From NCBI GenBank assembly GCA_034638255.1, contig JAWPGT010000108.1, positions 1 through 61,450 of the forward strand: a stretch of DNA of 61,450 nucleotides, in the 5' to 3' direction. Both the position numbers and the translations under genes were made by a program. Within the stretch, counting starts at the first letter, position 1. Each line of letters begins with the position of its first letter. Below the pieces are notes generated by a model, which did no database searches, was not told the DNA's origin, and saw only the letters and a program-made list of their open reading frames with translations. This stretch comes from Coprinus comatus (taxonomy: Eukaryota > Basidiomycota > Agaricomycetes > Agaricales > Agaricaceae). Shown here one piece after another: positions 12,011 through 24,419 of this stretch.

Positions 12011-12532
12011 ATAATTGACCAAGGACCTTCATTGAAGGAATACAGGAACATCTACGATCTAACAACCATTGAATAGCTGCCTAAATATTGACATAAAGGT
12101 CACGGGTTAGTGTTCATAGAAATGTCCGAGCTGCTCATTTCTTCAATTCATAGTACATACCAAGGTAATTTGAATATCATACCACTATCTGGTTAGTGAG
12201 TAGCCTGATGCTAGACAAATGGCAAGTATTATGACAGTAGCTATTCATTTTATTACATTACACACAATGCACAGTATATTGAGAAATTAACATCTAACCG
12301 GAATGCAATCAATTGATTGAAAAAAATAAACGTCTTTGAAAGTAGTCTTAGCTTGAAAATCCGGTGGTTTTCACCTAATCGACTCTCACCAAATTCAGAT
12401 CTCTATAAGCCAGTTAACTGATAAAAAAAGATATTTAGTAGTCGACTATCAGACCATCTGTACCACTCTCAGTCAAGTACTTGAATACTCACCAACTCTA
12501 AAACTTTTGAAGGCTCTATCTCTAATAAACAT
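12011..12532. other. Intergenic, no gene seen
   Basis: The sequence is AT-rich with short open frames only. It lies downstream of the convergent RG-rich gene. I see no repeats, RNA genes or element ends. Confidence 0.4.
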
Positions 12533-13688
12533 TCATCTACGTCCCTCTTCATCATCCTCATGCCTACGTTTTCTAGCATGGTCCCCTTCGTCATTATAAC
12601 TCCCGTGTTTCCCATTTTCTGAGAAACGTCGAACACTCTGAGGGGGAGATCTTGCCCTGGTGGTCCTTTGGGATGGACCTGAGTGTCCCCGACCATAACT
12701 ATCCTGGCCCCGACCTCGATTATAACTGTTGTTTTGATCATGACCTCTTGAATATTGATCATTGAAACGGTTTTGGCCTCGACCCCGATAGTAGGGCTGC
12801 ACTTGTATGGTTCTCTAAGAGTTTGGTTAGGATAACTTCGATAAAACCAGCACATGTAGACTCACTTGTTGACCACTACTCCTAGGACTCATTGAAACGA
12901 TTTCTGTGTTTTTAGATGTCTTGGGAACTGGGGCAACTGTTTGTGATTGCTCGACCTGAATTACTTCTGCTGCAGGCTGAGTTTTCTGCTCAGCACCATT
13001 CTGCAGGGGAAGTACTTCGGGTCTACTATCAGATCCACCTGGAGTTGGCAATTGCAGTGGCGTCTCCTGATTCTCTTGAACTTGGGCGGACTAGACCTGT
13101 AAGACCAATTGAACTGAAGGGATGTTAGTGTAAGACTTTAGGGAAGGTATTTCCGACACTCTTCCCCTAAGTATCTCAAAGGGAGTCAGCGTAAATCCAG
13201 GAGGTAAAGGGGGTGCTTCTCCGGTACATGTGGACTGGCATGCTTGAAGTTGGGGGTCGAAGTGGATGTGTTGATTAAAAAATCCATTAGTACCATCAAA
13301 GAAAACTTTTTCCTGAGTAACCGATGAACTAGTATCGTTATGATGAGTTTATGTTATGCCTTATTTTTGAGAAAATTAAAATTAAGAGTAGTGGACCTAC
13401 CGTCCTATCTGTTCTCCATTTATACATATTATTTACTCAATACATATGTCACTATGCACACCATCAATAAGCCATAAGCGAGACATCAACAAGAAAGAAT
13501 AGAACTCGCATGACAATTGGAAGATTGTGACGTGGTTGATCGACAGAAGCGGGAGTAATACTCTGAGGTTCATCTGTGTTATTCTGATGACCCTCTTCAG
13601 GTTGTTTTTCTGGACTACAAGCATACGTAGTAAGTTGGCCATGTATTAAAGCAAAAAAGGAGCTAAACACTTACTTTGGAGTATTCAT
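12533..13688 (-). pseudogene. RG-rich (RGG-type) protein gene with one in-frame TAG
   Basis: The start is ATG 13686-13688 (MNTP), spliced after 14 bp (donor GTAAGT) into an exon from 13614. The middle reads PPLPPGFTLTPFEILRGRVS, then a TAG at 13091-13093 interrupts an otherwise continuous frame that goes on to VEQSQTVAPVPKTSKN. The last exon holds RGRGQNRFNDQYSRGHDQ, NRGRGQDSYGRGHSG and a serine/arginine part, ending HEDDEEGRR at 12533. RG/RGG repeats are typical of RNA-binding nuclear or granule proteins, so that role is an inference. The stop could be a true nonsense mutation, a sequencing error, or hide an alternative exon boundary. All other junctions look normal, so the loss may be recent. 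Confidence 0.5.
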
Positions 13689-13905
13689 CTTATGGCAACT
13701 CAAGGATAGTAGTATGAAGGTGAATGAGAGAGAGAAGGGTGACTATTAGTTAGCTTTAATGCAGCATATCCCCTTTTTTATTGGTATTCATAATCATGGG
13801 TAGTCCAGTGTGTCAGGCAGAGACACGGATTTTTGTGGTGGAAGCAGCTTGAACCAAGAGGTAAGGGAGCACTAAGAGCTGGCGATGTGTTATTTCAAAT
13901 CATAA

Positions 13906-14144
13906 TGTTAAAACAAGAGCGTAGTGTATGAAACATGGGTAGGTATGACTCTGGACTTACTGAGGGTGTTGGTTGTTAGTAGAAAAGGAACTGAAGTATA
14001 TAATGCATGAGTACAATCTTATATACATATTTACAGTGGTCCGTGCGAGAATATACTGGGTCACATGATATAGATCATGAAGATATATTCGTCAAGCGTG
14101 ATGCCATATGAGAATGTCATTGTAGAACTAATAATAGTTCAACA
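13906..14144 (-). repeat. Copia-A copy 1, left (3') LTR
   Basis: 239 bp, TGTTGAACTATTATT... to ...TTGTTTTAACA on the minus strand. The adjacent interior shows a purine-rich tract (GAATTCAGGGGAG). It is clearly diverged from the other LTR of this copy at 40056-40272 (217 bp). Confidence 0.85.
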
Positions 14145-14180
14145 CTCCCCTGAATTCGAACATGGCAGCTATGAAGCGCC

Positions 14181-17100
14181 TTATGTTGGGACCATATTAT
14201 TTGAGCGCTTGGCAGCACTATATGTGGGATTAGAAAACTCCAACCCGTAATAGTTATCACGGAAGTATTCAAACTTCACATGTCCGAGATTCTTCGTGAG
14301 AAGATCTGCAGGGTTCTCAGTGCCTGGGATGATATAGAGCTGAACCTTCTTTTCATCAATTACTTGATGAATGAAGTGGAAAATGATGTCTATGTGTTTT
14401 GATCTCTTCTCGATGGCAGGATTTTGCGCGATAAAGAGAGAGCCCATATTGTCTCCACAAATATCCATTGGTTCATTGTTGTGTAAACCAAGTTCAGTCA
14501 TTAGGCTTCTGATCCAGATGGACTGACGACTACAATTGGAAATAGCCATGTACTCAGCCTCTGTGGACGATAACGCGATAGTCTTTTGTGATCGACTAAC
14601 CCAGGCTACCGGGCAGGATACAACAGTGGACAGATAACCAGTTTGGGATCTTTGAGTAGAAGGATCACTAGCCCAGTCAGAATCACTATATGCGATGAAA
14701 CCCTCATTACCAGAACCATTAAGTGTCATTCGGTATTCCCGAGTCGCTAATAGGTATCTACAAATGTAGAGAGCTCTATGCCCGTAGGATTATGAGAATG
14801 TTGACTTAGCTTAGTCACAGTGAACAAAATGTCCGGACGTGTGCCAATAGCAATGTACAACAGTGATCCAATCACCTGTTGGTACCTAGAACGGATGGAG
14901 GAGTTGATTGGCTTGTTGTTAGGAACTGGATAGTACCATTCTGGCAGTGGAGTTCACGCTGGCTTGGTATCATGGTCAGAGCCAGTGATTTTAAACCTTT
15001 CCAGGATCTTTTCTAAATAAGCACATTGATCAAGATAGATCTTTTGATTAGCTTGATCTCTCCTGATGTGCATACCGAGAAATTCTTTGACTTCTCCAAG
15101 GTTGCGGCATTCCCACTTTTTCATGAACTCTCCTTTAAGCTTTTTAAGCAGGGTGGAGTCATTTCCCATAAAAAGTACATCATCAATGTATATGACAGCA
15201 ATGATAAATTTGCCATCTTTTTGACAATATATATAAATACCAGCATCAGATTCACATCACTTGAAGCCTAGTTGGTTCATGGAAGATGCCATCTCCTTCC
15301 ACCAGGCCAAGCCGGCTTGTTTAAGGCCGTACAATGCGCATCGTAACCTCCAGACCAAATGTTCCTTGCCCTTAAGTTTGAAACCTTCAGGTTGATCCAT
15401 GTAGATTTCCTCATCCAGTTTGCCATAGAGATATGCTGTCTTTACATTGACAGACTCAATGTCCCAATCTTCAAGGGCGGCTAACCCAAGCAGGATTCGA
15501 GTGGACTCATATCTAACTACTGGAGAGAATAATTCATCAAAGTCGATGCCCTTGACTTGAGAAAATCCTTTAGCAACTAGTCTAGCACATTTGCAACTGT
15601 CACTCTTTTCGTTAAAGACCCATCTATTTTTTACAGTTTTCCTTCCTTCTGGAAGTTTCACTAACTCGTAAACTTGTTGCTTCTTGAGCACAGCTAGTTC
15701 TTTGAGACAAGCTTCGTGCCAGTGTTTACATTCCTCTGGATTCAATTTTACAAGATCACAGAATTGCTCAGGAACTGATGCGGAACTTGCCTTTGCCAAT
15801 AAAAAGTTCATCAATTCTAACCCCCCTTCCTTAGTAATCTGTTGAATCTTACAATCTGCGTCTTCTTCCATTGCATCAGGTTGTTGTTCCTTTGCATATT
15901 GCTGTGAGGCATCCTCATGTTGTCTGCGTATTTCATCACGACATTCTCGGACTTCCTCGGGCGAAATAGGACGTGGATCTGCTTTAGGGTGATCTCGTTG
16001 ATTTCGGATTCTGAAATTGTGACCACAGAGACAAACTCTCCCCTGAGGTGGTAGAGGTTCATTATGATTATAGTCTCGTAGGATCTCAGATGGATGTGTT
16101 CTCTCCCCATAAACGTTACCTTCTCTAAAAGGAACAAACTTTTCTCTGCCAGAACGGCGAGGTAAAGGTTCAACTGGTCTAGGAGGTCATTCAGGTGATG
16201 GAGAAATGGGATGGGTGGAGTCAGATCGAGGAGCAGGGCTCGGACTCGGGTGACGAGTAGGTGATTCTGGATCAGCATATGATAACGTGTCATCATCATC
16301 TTCAGTGACTTCCTCAACTGTTGTTTTCCTAGGAGCGGGTTTGCTCGGACTGGGAACAGGAGGTTTTTGAGAAGTAGATGGTCCGGGAATCGGACCTTGC
16401 AGTCTAGGCATGGGAGTTCTATCACTGTCATCTTGTCGAGATGTGTCCATAGGATCATCAGGATACAGATCAGGTGTAGTATCCTCATTGTCATTTTCAT
16501 GCACCAGAGGAGAAGGATTTATTTTTGGGTTTTTAGAAGAACTGGAGTCCTTACATTTTTCATGATCTGGCTTGCATTTGGGATACCAGCCCTTGTCAAA
16601 AATAGCTGTTTTTGCAGTATAAATAGCATTTCCCTTCTGGTGTTGCATAAACATAAAGTTAGCACCAGCATAACCAAGGAAGATCATTAATTCAGATCTG
16701 GGAGATAATTTATCATCCCTTGATTCCTTTGGAATGAAAACGTAAGCTGCACAGCCAAACATGTGGAGCTCAGATAAATCTGGCTTTTTCCCTGTTACCA
16801 TTTCCATGGGAGTTTTCCATTCAAGACGTTTGATGGGAGTTCTATTGTAACAATGAACTGCTGTGTTAAGGGCAAATTCCCACCAAGAATCTGGTAAGCA
16901 TGCAGTAAGTCACATGGCTTGTGCCTTTTCCTGAAGTGTGCGGTTCAGTCTTTCTGCTCTACCATTCTGCTGGTGTATATGTGGTGCAGACATCTTGTGT
17001 ACTATCCCTTTTGAGTGAAGGAATTCCTCAAGTTGTTTAGAGACATATTTGCCACCATTGTCTGTCCAGATCCGCTTAATCGTTTTACCGAATTGCTTTT

Positions 17101-17526
17101 CCTCAAAGGCACAAAATCTTTCAAGTGCCGCAAAGGCATCAGATTTGGCTCGTAAAAGGAGGATCCAGGCATGGCTAGAATAGTCATCATAGAACATCAT
17201 TGCCCACTTGTACTTGTGATACGAGGCAACGGGGAATTCTAGAAGATCACTATGGATCAATTCTAAAAATGACTTCGCTTGTGTCGAAGAAGGATGATGT
17301 GCATCATCAGACATTTTGCCACAAGCACAACCATCACATACTTGATGGGAGATAGGAATATCAAACTCAGGTACTTTTTCTGAGTGTTTTGGGAGTTGTC
17401 ACAATACTTCCTTTCCAGGATGCACCAATCGACAGTGCCAAAGATCATAAACAGAAAGTTTCGATGCGCAATAAGATAGCACCTGGTTTGCAGTATAGTG
17501 ACACACCAACCTAGTATGAACATGGT
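14181..17526 (-). pseudogene. Copia-A copy 1 pol (integrase, reverse transcriptase, RNase H)
   Basis: Read from high to low coordinates it shows the HHCC region (CDGCACGK), the integrase core (LIHSDLLEF, TDNGGKYVS, NGRAERLNRT), a proline-rich linker, reverse transcriptase (VNVKTAYLYGKLDEEIYM) and RNase H (YSDSDWASDP, SSTEAEYMA, CGDNMGSLF). It is broken by several stops. TGA 15257-15259 replaces the CGA of copy 2 after LGFK. TGA codons before the zinc region, after KAQAM, and after PSPE are shared with other Copia-A copies. The KDZ insertion removes the upstream part to 36612 and beyond. Confidence 0.85.
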
Positions 17527-17579
17527 GGGGCAACAGATCAATTTATATGGTAACAAATGGGTACCACTAGTTGTAATTT

Positions 17580-18092
17580 TTGGATACAGCGGGCTGTATC
17601 CAGCCATGTTGTAGAATTCTACTACAGTAGAGTGTAAGTAGTAGAATCCTTCACAGTATGAGTAGTAGAATCCTTCAATCCTATAGTGTGTGTAGTAGGA
17701 TTCTACTATGGTACCGTACATATAGTAGAATTCTACTATGGTACAGTGTGAGTAGTAGAATCCTTCAATCCTATAGTGTGTGTAGTAGGATTCTACTATG
17801 ATATAGTATGAGTAGTAGAATTCTACTATGGTACCGTACATATAGTAGGATTCTACTATAGTACAGCGCGAGTAGTAGAATTCTACTATGGTACAGTGCG
17901 AGTAGTAGAATCCTTCAATCTTATAGTGCATGTAGTAGGATTCTACTATAGTACAGTGCGAGTAGTAGAATCCTTCAATCCTATAGTGCATGTAGTAGGA
18001 TTCTACTATGGTACAGTGTGAGTAGTAGAATCCTTCAATCCTATAGTGCATGTAGTAGGATTCTACTATAGTACAGTATAGGAATTTAGAGA
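17580..18092. repeat. Left subterminal palindromic repeat array of the KDZ element
   Basis: Tandem ~30-bp units are built around GTAGTAGAATTCTACTAC-like palindromes, with variants TAGTAGGATTCTACTA and GTAGAATCCTTCAATC. The unit length is divisible by three, so open frames run through both strands (repeating YYMHYRIEGFYYSHCTIVE-type peptides). These are not genes. Confidence 0.85.
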
Positions 18093-18177
18093 TGATGATG
18101 ATACAAGGTTAAGTTATATTATCGTCTGGTACAGGAATATATACTACGGCTATGTCATGTGATGTACTAATGTCCAA

Positions 18178-18580
18178 CATACAGTGTGAGTAGTAGAATT
18201 CTACTACATGCACTGTACCATAGTAGAATTCTACTACTCACACTGTACTATAGTAGAATCCTACTACTCACACTGTACCATAGTAGAATCCTACTACGCA
18301 CACTGTACCATAGTAGAATCCTACTACATGCACTATAGGATTGAAGGATTCTACTACTCGCACTGTACTATAGTAGAATTCTACTACTCGCGCTGTACTA
18401 TAGTAGAATCCTACTATATGTACAGTACCATAGTAGAATCCTACTACTCACACTGTACCATAGTAGAATCCTACTACATGCACTATAGGATTGAAGGATT
18501 CTACTACTCGCACTGTACTATAGTAGAATCCTACTATACGCACTGTACCATAGTAGAATCCATACTATGTGATGGTAGGA
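18178..18580. repeat. Second, inverted block of the left KDZ repeat array
   Basis: These are the same repeat units as 17580-18092 but in opposite orientation, separated by about 85 bp of unique sequence. The whole left end can therefore fold into a large hairpin. Confidence 0.8.
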
Positions 18581-18676
18581 CTCCTAGAATAATAGATGGT
18601 TCTTAATAAAATTATTGTTCTTCAAATCCAAGGTCACACCACAGACATGATATATATTTAACGAAATACCTATCTA

Positions 18677-20639
18677 CTACTTCTTGATAGGCATATCTAC
18701 TCCCCAGCTTTCCTTGTACTTCTTCCTAATCCGCTCTACTGTACGAACTGCTATAAATTGTTCACATTGACTACTATCACTCTCCAATGAACCTGTAAAT
18801 AGATTTCTCCAATTGAAGCCCAATTTCTTCATATTTTGGATGAAGAATAAAACATTCCGAGGGGTCAAGGGAATAGGTCCAAAACCTTCATTGATAAGCG
18901 TTCCATCCACAACAGAAGAAATACTCCACTTTTTCCAAAGTAGAGCTCCTGCAATTGCAGTCTCAGGAGCGCATCCACAAGTAAGAAATCCCTGAACCTG
19001 TATTTTGATCCTCTTCTTTCCAACACCTGCCTTTGGATGGGGAACTCCATGAATCTTGACACCTGCAACAGTTCGATCACCATCTACGTGAGATGTACTC
19101 TTATCCTTCATAAAATGGTGAACACAATGAATATTACCAAGATCATTGGTGAGCATCTCCACAGTAAGAGCGAAAGTGGTACAATAGGCCTCAGGTAAGT
19201 AGCTGAAGCCATCTCTAACACGATTCTTGACTTCAGGAGGAATTGGTGTTTTCCTCCCCTTAGTAGTTAGCCAAGCATGGAGTATGGCAAGATCGGATTC
19301 TATATAATATGTTAGAGACATTCTAAAACTGAGAAATATATGCAAACATACCACGAAACTCATCAAAATTTGGTTCAACAAATTCTTCATCCTCATTTAG
19401 CCTTCTTTTTTTCCGTTCTTTTCCTTTTCCTTTTCCTTTTCCTTTGTCTATATTGTATATTAGAGTTAGATTGGAAGAAAAAGAAAAACTAAGCTTACCA
19501 GTTATATTTTCGTGAGATCTCTTGTTGCCTGTTGAGACTTCTGGGAGTTTACCTTAGTAAAGGTTTATAGCATATATTTGTGAACTTACCAATTGTATTC
19601 TCACTATCACTCTCAACATCTACCCATTGAAATGGAGCGCGTTTCCCTTTTCCTTTCTCCTTTCCCTTCTCCTTTCTTGTAGTTGAAGCTTCAATCAACG
19701 GAGTATCTGTGTCATCATCTGATAGTTCTGAGATATGCGCATCATCAGCTGATATATCCAAAATATCTTCAACATTATTAGTTGTAGCTAAAAACAAATA
19801 TTAGTAACATTTGCGAGTATGAAACAATAGTACTTACAACTTGTAGGAATGGTAAGATCAGATGGAAAAGATGAAGGTTCTTTGTCTTTAGTCAAGGGGG
19901 GAATAGGTGAGGAGGGGCCGGTGCTCATTGGAGCAGGAGTAGTACTTTGAACGTTGTTTATAATAGGTATGGATCCAGTACTTAGAGGGGCGGGGGTTGT
20001 TCGAGTTTCGTTTAAGGTGGAAGAAGATATTATAGTGATAGGTATTGGAGTGGGAGTGCCATTTCTCAAGGCATTGGTAGGAGCAATCAGAATAGATGAT
20101 AAAGAGGGTGAGGTGATAGAAGGTTGAACTTCAACGTTAGTTTCTTTGGCTGTGGCTTTGGCTTAATATTCTGGAAAATAAACAAAAAAATACACATACC
20201 ATTATTCTGCGCATGAGAGTTATCATCATCATCTTCACTTAAGTCAGAGGTAAGTGGTTCAAGATCCATATCTATTATTAAGGTTAAATGGGTTTGAAAA
20301 TAAAATTATTAGAAGTAGCGTACCAGTATCAGAAACTATAACCTTTGCTTTCTTGAGCTTGGTAATTTGCGTTCTTATGGATTTCAACTTCTTCTTCATA
20401 GCGGTGATATGTTGACTCTTGGATTTCATAGTTTCTAGAATAAAAACATTACCTGAGTATGAAATAAGAGGCAAAAGAATAGAAGTAAACATACGTGGGT
20501 TTTTCTTCCCTTTTCTCTTTTTGAACGACTCAAGTTGTTCAACCAAGTCTTTGATAGCAAGGTCAGCCGAGCTCTCTAGACTGACCAGAGAGTCAAGGGT
20601 TAGGGTTGAAACTTGAATTTCGAGGAGGGATGAAGACAT
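18677..20639 (-). CDS. KDZ cargo gene: coiled-coil, acidic linker and conserved C-terminal domain
   Basis: It starts at ATG 20637-20639 (MSSSLLEIQVSTLTLDSLVS). About eight exons with GTATGT/GTAAGT donors can be joined, with exon 1 at 20495-20639. The N-terminus is a lysine-rich coiled coil (KSQHITAMKKKLKSIRTQIT). Next come acidic runs (LSEDDDDN, ELSDDDTD), a Ser/Thr/Pro linker and a basic Gly-Lys run. The last exon encodes a compact ~225-residue domain that looks globular (ESDLAILHAWLTTKGRK, GVPHPKAGVGKKRIKIQVQG, WGVDMPIKK). I recognise no family, and the cysteines are too few for a clear zinc finger. It lies beside the TET/JBP gene in the same orientation, so a role in element biology or chromatin is possible but unproven. 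Confidence 0.55.
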
Positions 20640-20997
20640 TAGAAGAAAGGAGCGTAGGAGGAAAGAGAAATGCGATATTAGAAAGCTACCATAGAATAGC
20701 TGGTTTTTAAGTAAAAGGAAGTACAATGGACTAACCAAATGGGGAAAGAAATTATGAGATGACAAGGGTAATGACTGAAAGATGTAATTATATTATAAGT
20801 CAGTCAATTGTATTGTGCACGGGCATCAGGATAGAAGTCATGAAGTTATGAGATTGAATTTATAGTAATTATGTAATAAAAATGCGCACAAAAGCAAGTA
20901 AAGTAGTTAGATAAATATCTACTTAGAAGTTATTGTAGTATAAAAGTAGCTCAAACTAGCTAAAGGAAGTTATATAATAAGAAAAGAATGTAATTAA
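20640..20997. other. Short gap between the two minus-strand KDZ cargo genes
   Basis: AT-rich sequence lies between the start of the coiled-coil gene and the stop of the oxygenase gene. It probably contains the promoter of the former and the 3' end of the latter. No other feature is seen. Confidence 0.4.
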
Positions 20998-22360
20998 CTA
21001 TATAGAAGAAAGTATGTTATTAATATTAGCCCATCCTGGATGACTAATATTTAATCTATCAAATTGAACCTTCTTAACGAAAGATGCATAGCAAATTCGA
21101 TCACCTCTATCCCAAGACCCAACTGAATGCATTAACAAGTTTCCACAAAACTGGACTACAGTTCCAGGAGGGTAGTCAAAAGTAGCTCCTAACTCAGGAA
21201 ACTTGATAGTTGCTTGAGAATAAGTACCAACTGAAACTACCTGATCAAACCAAGCATAACATCCATTCCTATCTATATGAGGTTTTGAAATCCTATTTGA
21301 AATAACTGAAACCCCAGTAAATGCAGAAGTCCACCGAGAAGCCCAAAACTTGGTATTGTCAATTTTTCGTAACTCTTGTAAGAAGTTGTAACCAGCTTGA
21401 TAGAGGTCAGGATGGATGAAACGAAAAATGTCATTGAGGCTCTTGAAGACTTCAGTTGTAAGCAATAACCAAGGTTTCATATGAAGTTTTCATGTACTTA
21501 AAGATCTTGAAGTCTTGACCAAGATATCAAAGCAGTACTAGATTTAATAAGAACAAGTTATTAGAGGGAAATAATGAACTTACTCCATGACCTTGAGGGA
21601 ACCATCCAGGACTAAGAGTTAATGCACCTCGTGACATAACAGACCCCTGTTGTTGTAAGAAATACTTTCCATCAACCCTCCAAAGATGGCTATTACTCTT
21701 GAGAGAAGAATTAAAGGCTGATTTACTTCCATCTAAGATTTTCGTAGCATTGAAAAGATCATCCTAGAGAAAACATAACATTAAGAACAAGAAGTTAATA
21801 TAAAAGTAAAACATACCTGGCATTTTTCGGTCAAGGCAGAAGGTAGATATACAACAAGAATATGACCTTTGCAATCAACAACAAGAGTAGGAGTCTTGAT
21901 ATATCCAAGATTACATTTGGAAAGAATTGTTGAAATCTTCTTTGGTTGAACAAGTTTTGTGATATCAATATCAAGTACAACTATAAAAATAAAAATGATT
22001 AAGTTCAGAAAACATAAAATTAAAGAATAACTTACTCTGATTTCGAATAGCTCCTGCAAGTGCATGAACAGAATTTTGGTACTGTTGCTTTGGTGATTGG
22101 AATTGTGTTCGTGAAGTACCACTAAGTGGTACAAAGCTAGGACTAATGTTATTAGTAGATGAAAGATTTTGTTTTATATAAAACACATACCAATCTGGAT
22201 TAAGTTCAAGATATTTTAACCTTATATGAATAGCTTGAGAGAATTCCGAAGACAAAGAAGAATGTTCTATAGGTATGATTTGCTTGACTTTATTCCTCCC
22301 TCGAGAACGTTTGCGATTTCGATGAGAGCCCATGAGAGAATTGAAATGGGATTGAAGCAT
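20998..22360 (-). pseudogene. TET/JBP-family 2-oxoglutarate Fe(II) dioxygenase, one in-frame TGA
   Basis: Family members oxidise 5-methylcytosine or thymine in DNA. Exons 22036-22360, 21817-21980, 21584-21763 and 20998-21537 join in frame. A second start is possible at 22333 (MGSHRNRKRSRGRNK, basic). The conserved entry segment SRGALTLSPGWFPQGHG is present. The catalytic core has all iron and co-substrate ligands: HID in NRISKPHIDRNG, the distal His in LLMHSV, and Arg in GDRICYASF. A TGA at 21490-21492 sits between STSRSLST-type sequence and KLHMKPWLL in an otherwise continuous exon and could derive from CGA. The protein is therefore truncated before its catalytic domain unless read through or edited. 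Many fungal KDZ elements carry such genes. Confidence 0.75.
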
Positions 22361-24380
22361 TCTTCGACCCAGGTCTTATAAAATGGCCTGTGACATGGCA
22401 AGGTGATAGTAGGACAAATATTATATTCAATATTTCATAAACAATAATCATCTTAACTAATAACATTAGTACAATGATCAAACAATGGGAGGGTTACAAA
22501 CTTACATAATTTAGAACAACTCCATACTTCATCATGCATGACCTACATGACTTGTAACACAGGTCAGTATCTTTCACTTTCATGAAAAGTTATGAACTTA
22601 CACATAGAGTAATGTATTTTGATGTAACAGCCAGGAAGACAACTTCATTCGAAAATCTTTCAAAGGAACTAATATATTATATAATGTCAATAAATGTGTA
22701 ACGAGCAGGGAAACAGATACATACCAGGCATGATTGATGACTGATCAGAGTTATTGAGAATAATAAAAATAATAAATGAACAATCATCATTGGAAAATAA
22801 CGAGACAAATTCAAGGCAGTGGAACATACCAGTTGCATAGCAAAGACCTACTTCAATAAGAACAGAGGGAGCATCGGAGTTTGTTGATGCGAATACAGGG
22901 GCAAGAGTTTTGGATTGCATCAAGGGCAGGAAGGGACTGAGGGAGCACATATAGAGCAGGTTGAAGAGACAAAAACCAGGATTGTGTCATATTCCGTTCC
23001 GTCACATGACCGCTAACCCTGAATTCTGCCAAGTTCACATATCACAATTCCGATTAGACAGCGAATCTCCGGATTTCCGATCTTCCTGAATTTCCTAATT
23101 TCCAGATTTCCATTGTTCATTAATTATTCAAAGGGACTTTTCCGTCCTCCGGAAATTCCGGGTTTTTCTTATCTTGCTTATTCTTCGGTTATCAATTCTA
23201 TTCAGTTTAGTTTGACATTTCCATGCGTTTCCTATGCTTCTTAATTCTCCAATATTATGCCATTACTTTCCGTCTTCCGTTTTATCTACCTCCGTTTGTA
23301 TTTCTTCTCTGATTCAGATTTCCGTTATTCCTTATTACCTTTTTTATCCATTACGGCATTTCGTATAAATAGTTCACTGCTATGTTTGTATTTCCTCAGT
23401 TTCAGAATCGACCTGATATACTCTTAACTCTCCGAATCGTCTCAACCGCCTGCACTCTTACTTTTCCAGTCTTCCGGAAACTCTGCCGGAAGTCCCCCGG
23501 AAATTCGTAAATAGACCTTGTACAAATTCCAGAGGCGCAGCACACACGCTGAAGCCAAGGGTCATCCCTCTTGGTATTTTCAGTATTTAACAGATTGAGG
23601 CCAGCAAGGCAAGCGTTGAGGAGATTCGTGAGTGTTGAGCAGATTCTTGCGAAAAGAGTATCAAAGAGCACGTCAAGGTGAGTGTGGGAGGGGGGGAAGA
23701 AAAACAGAGCATGGAGCAGATTCCCGACCTCAAGGATGTAGCAGATAGGAGAGTCGAGGCGTCAAGGGTGTAGGAGACAGCAGGTTGGCAGGTCGGGAGG
23801 AGAGAGAGAGAGAGGGAACCAAGAAGAATGTGGACACAGGTGCATCTTAAGTACCTGCCAGCAGGTGACGTGTCAGTACGTTAGGCAGATGACGAAAACA
23901 CGGAGACCGCTCAAACCTATTGGGGTGCAGGGTATGGGCGGTCACTTGAAGACCCTACCTAGACCACAGAGCTTGTCCGGATAAGGAGGGGATTCCAAGA
24001 TGGCAGTTTGAAGCAAGGATTCCAAAAGAGAAACATAGGTAAGCTAATCATCACGGTTTAATAATACTCACCGTAAATCTTCATAGTTATTCTTTAAAGG
24101 ACGAGAGAGGTGCAAGGATTAGGGGGGAAATGGAGGGGAAGACAAGGTGAGAAGCACCAGGCATGATTGATGGCGTTGTGGTAACAGCCTTCCAGGGTCA
24201 CAGTGCTATTTTGTAACGGCTCGGCAGTCAGATCATGATCAACGAATACCCGACTAAATCCTTGTTTTGCAATGGAATGATATAATACAATACCACCTGA
24301 AGAATACTCTACATCTTCGAACAAACCTAAGTCAAGTACAAACACAAAATGGGCGTACCAATCATGGTTCAAAAGCAAAG
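22361..24380. other. KDZ interior with small uncertain exons
   Basis: Minus-strand fragments could be exons. One near 22810-22950 reads NSDAPSVLIEVGLCYAT before a GTATGT donor. One near 24150-24350 reads GGIVLYHSIAKQGFSRVFVD. Both lie near an ACCAGGCATGATTGAT word (about 22725 and 24156). Positions 23040-23400 are AT/pyrimidine-rich with many TTCCGG-like words, and 23680-24000 are purine-rich. I could not assemble a gene here. Confidence 0.35.
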
Positions 24381-24419
24381 AATATACAAAGACAATAGCA
24401 TGTCATGGCATACAATGAG

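Noticed and set aside
17580..18580. CRISPR-like array of short repeats
   Set aside because: The genome is eukaryotic, the repeats are palindromic tandem units without unique spacers, and no Cas-like genes are present.
17263..18606. 262- and 132-residue open frames with HYRIEGFYYSHCTIVE repeats
   Set aside because: They come from the left KDZ repeat array and partly from Copia-A. There is no start context or splicing.
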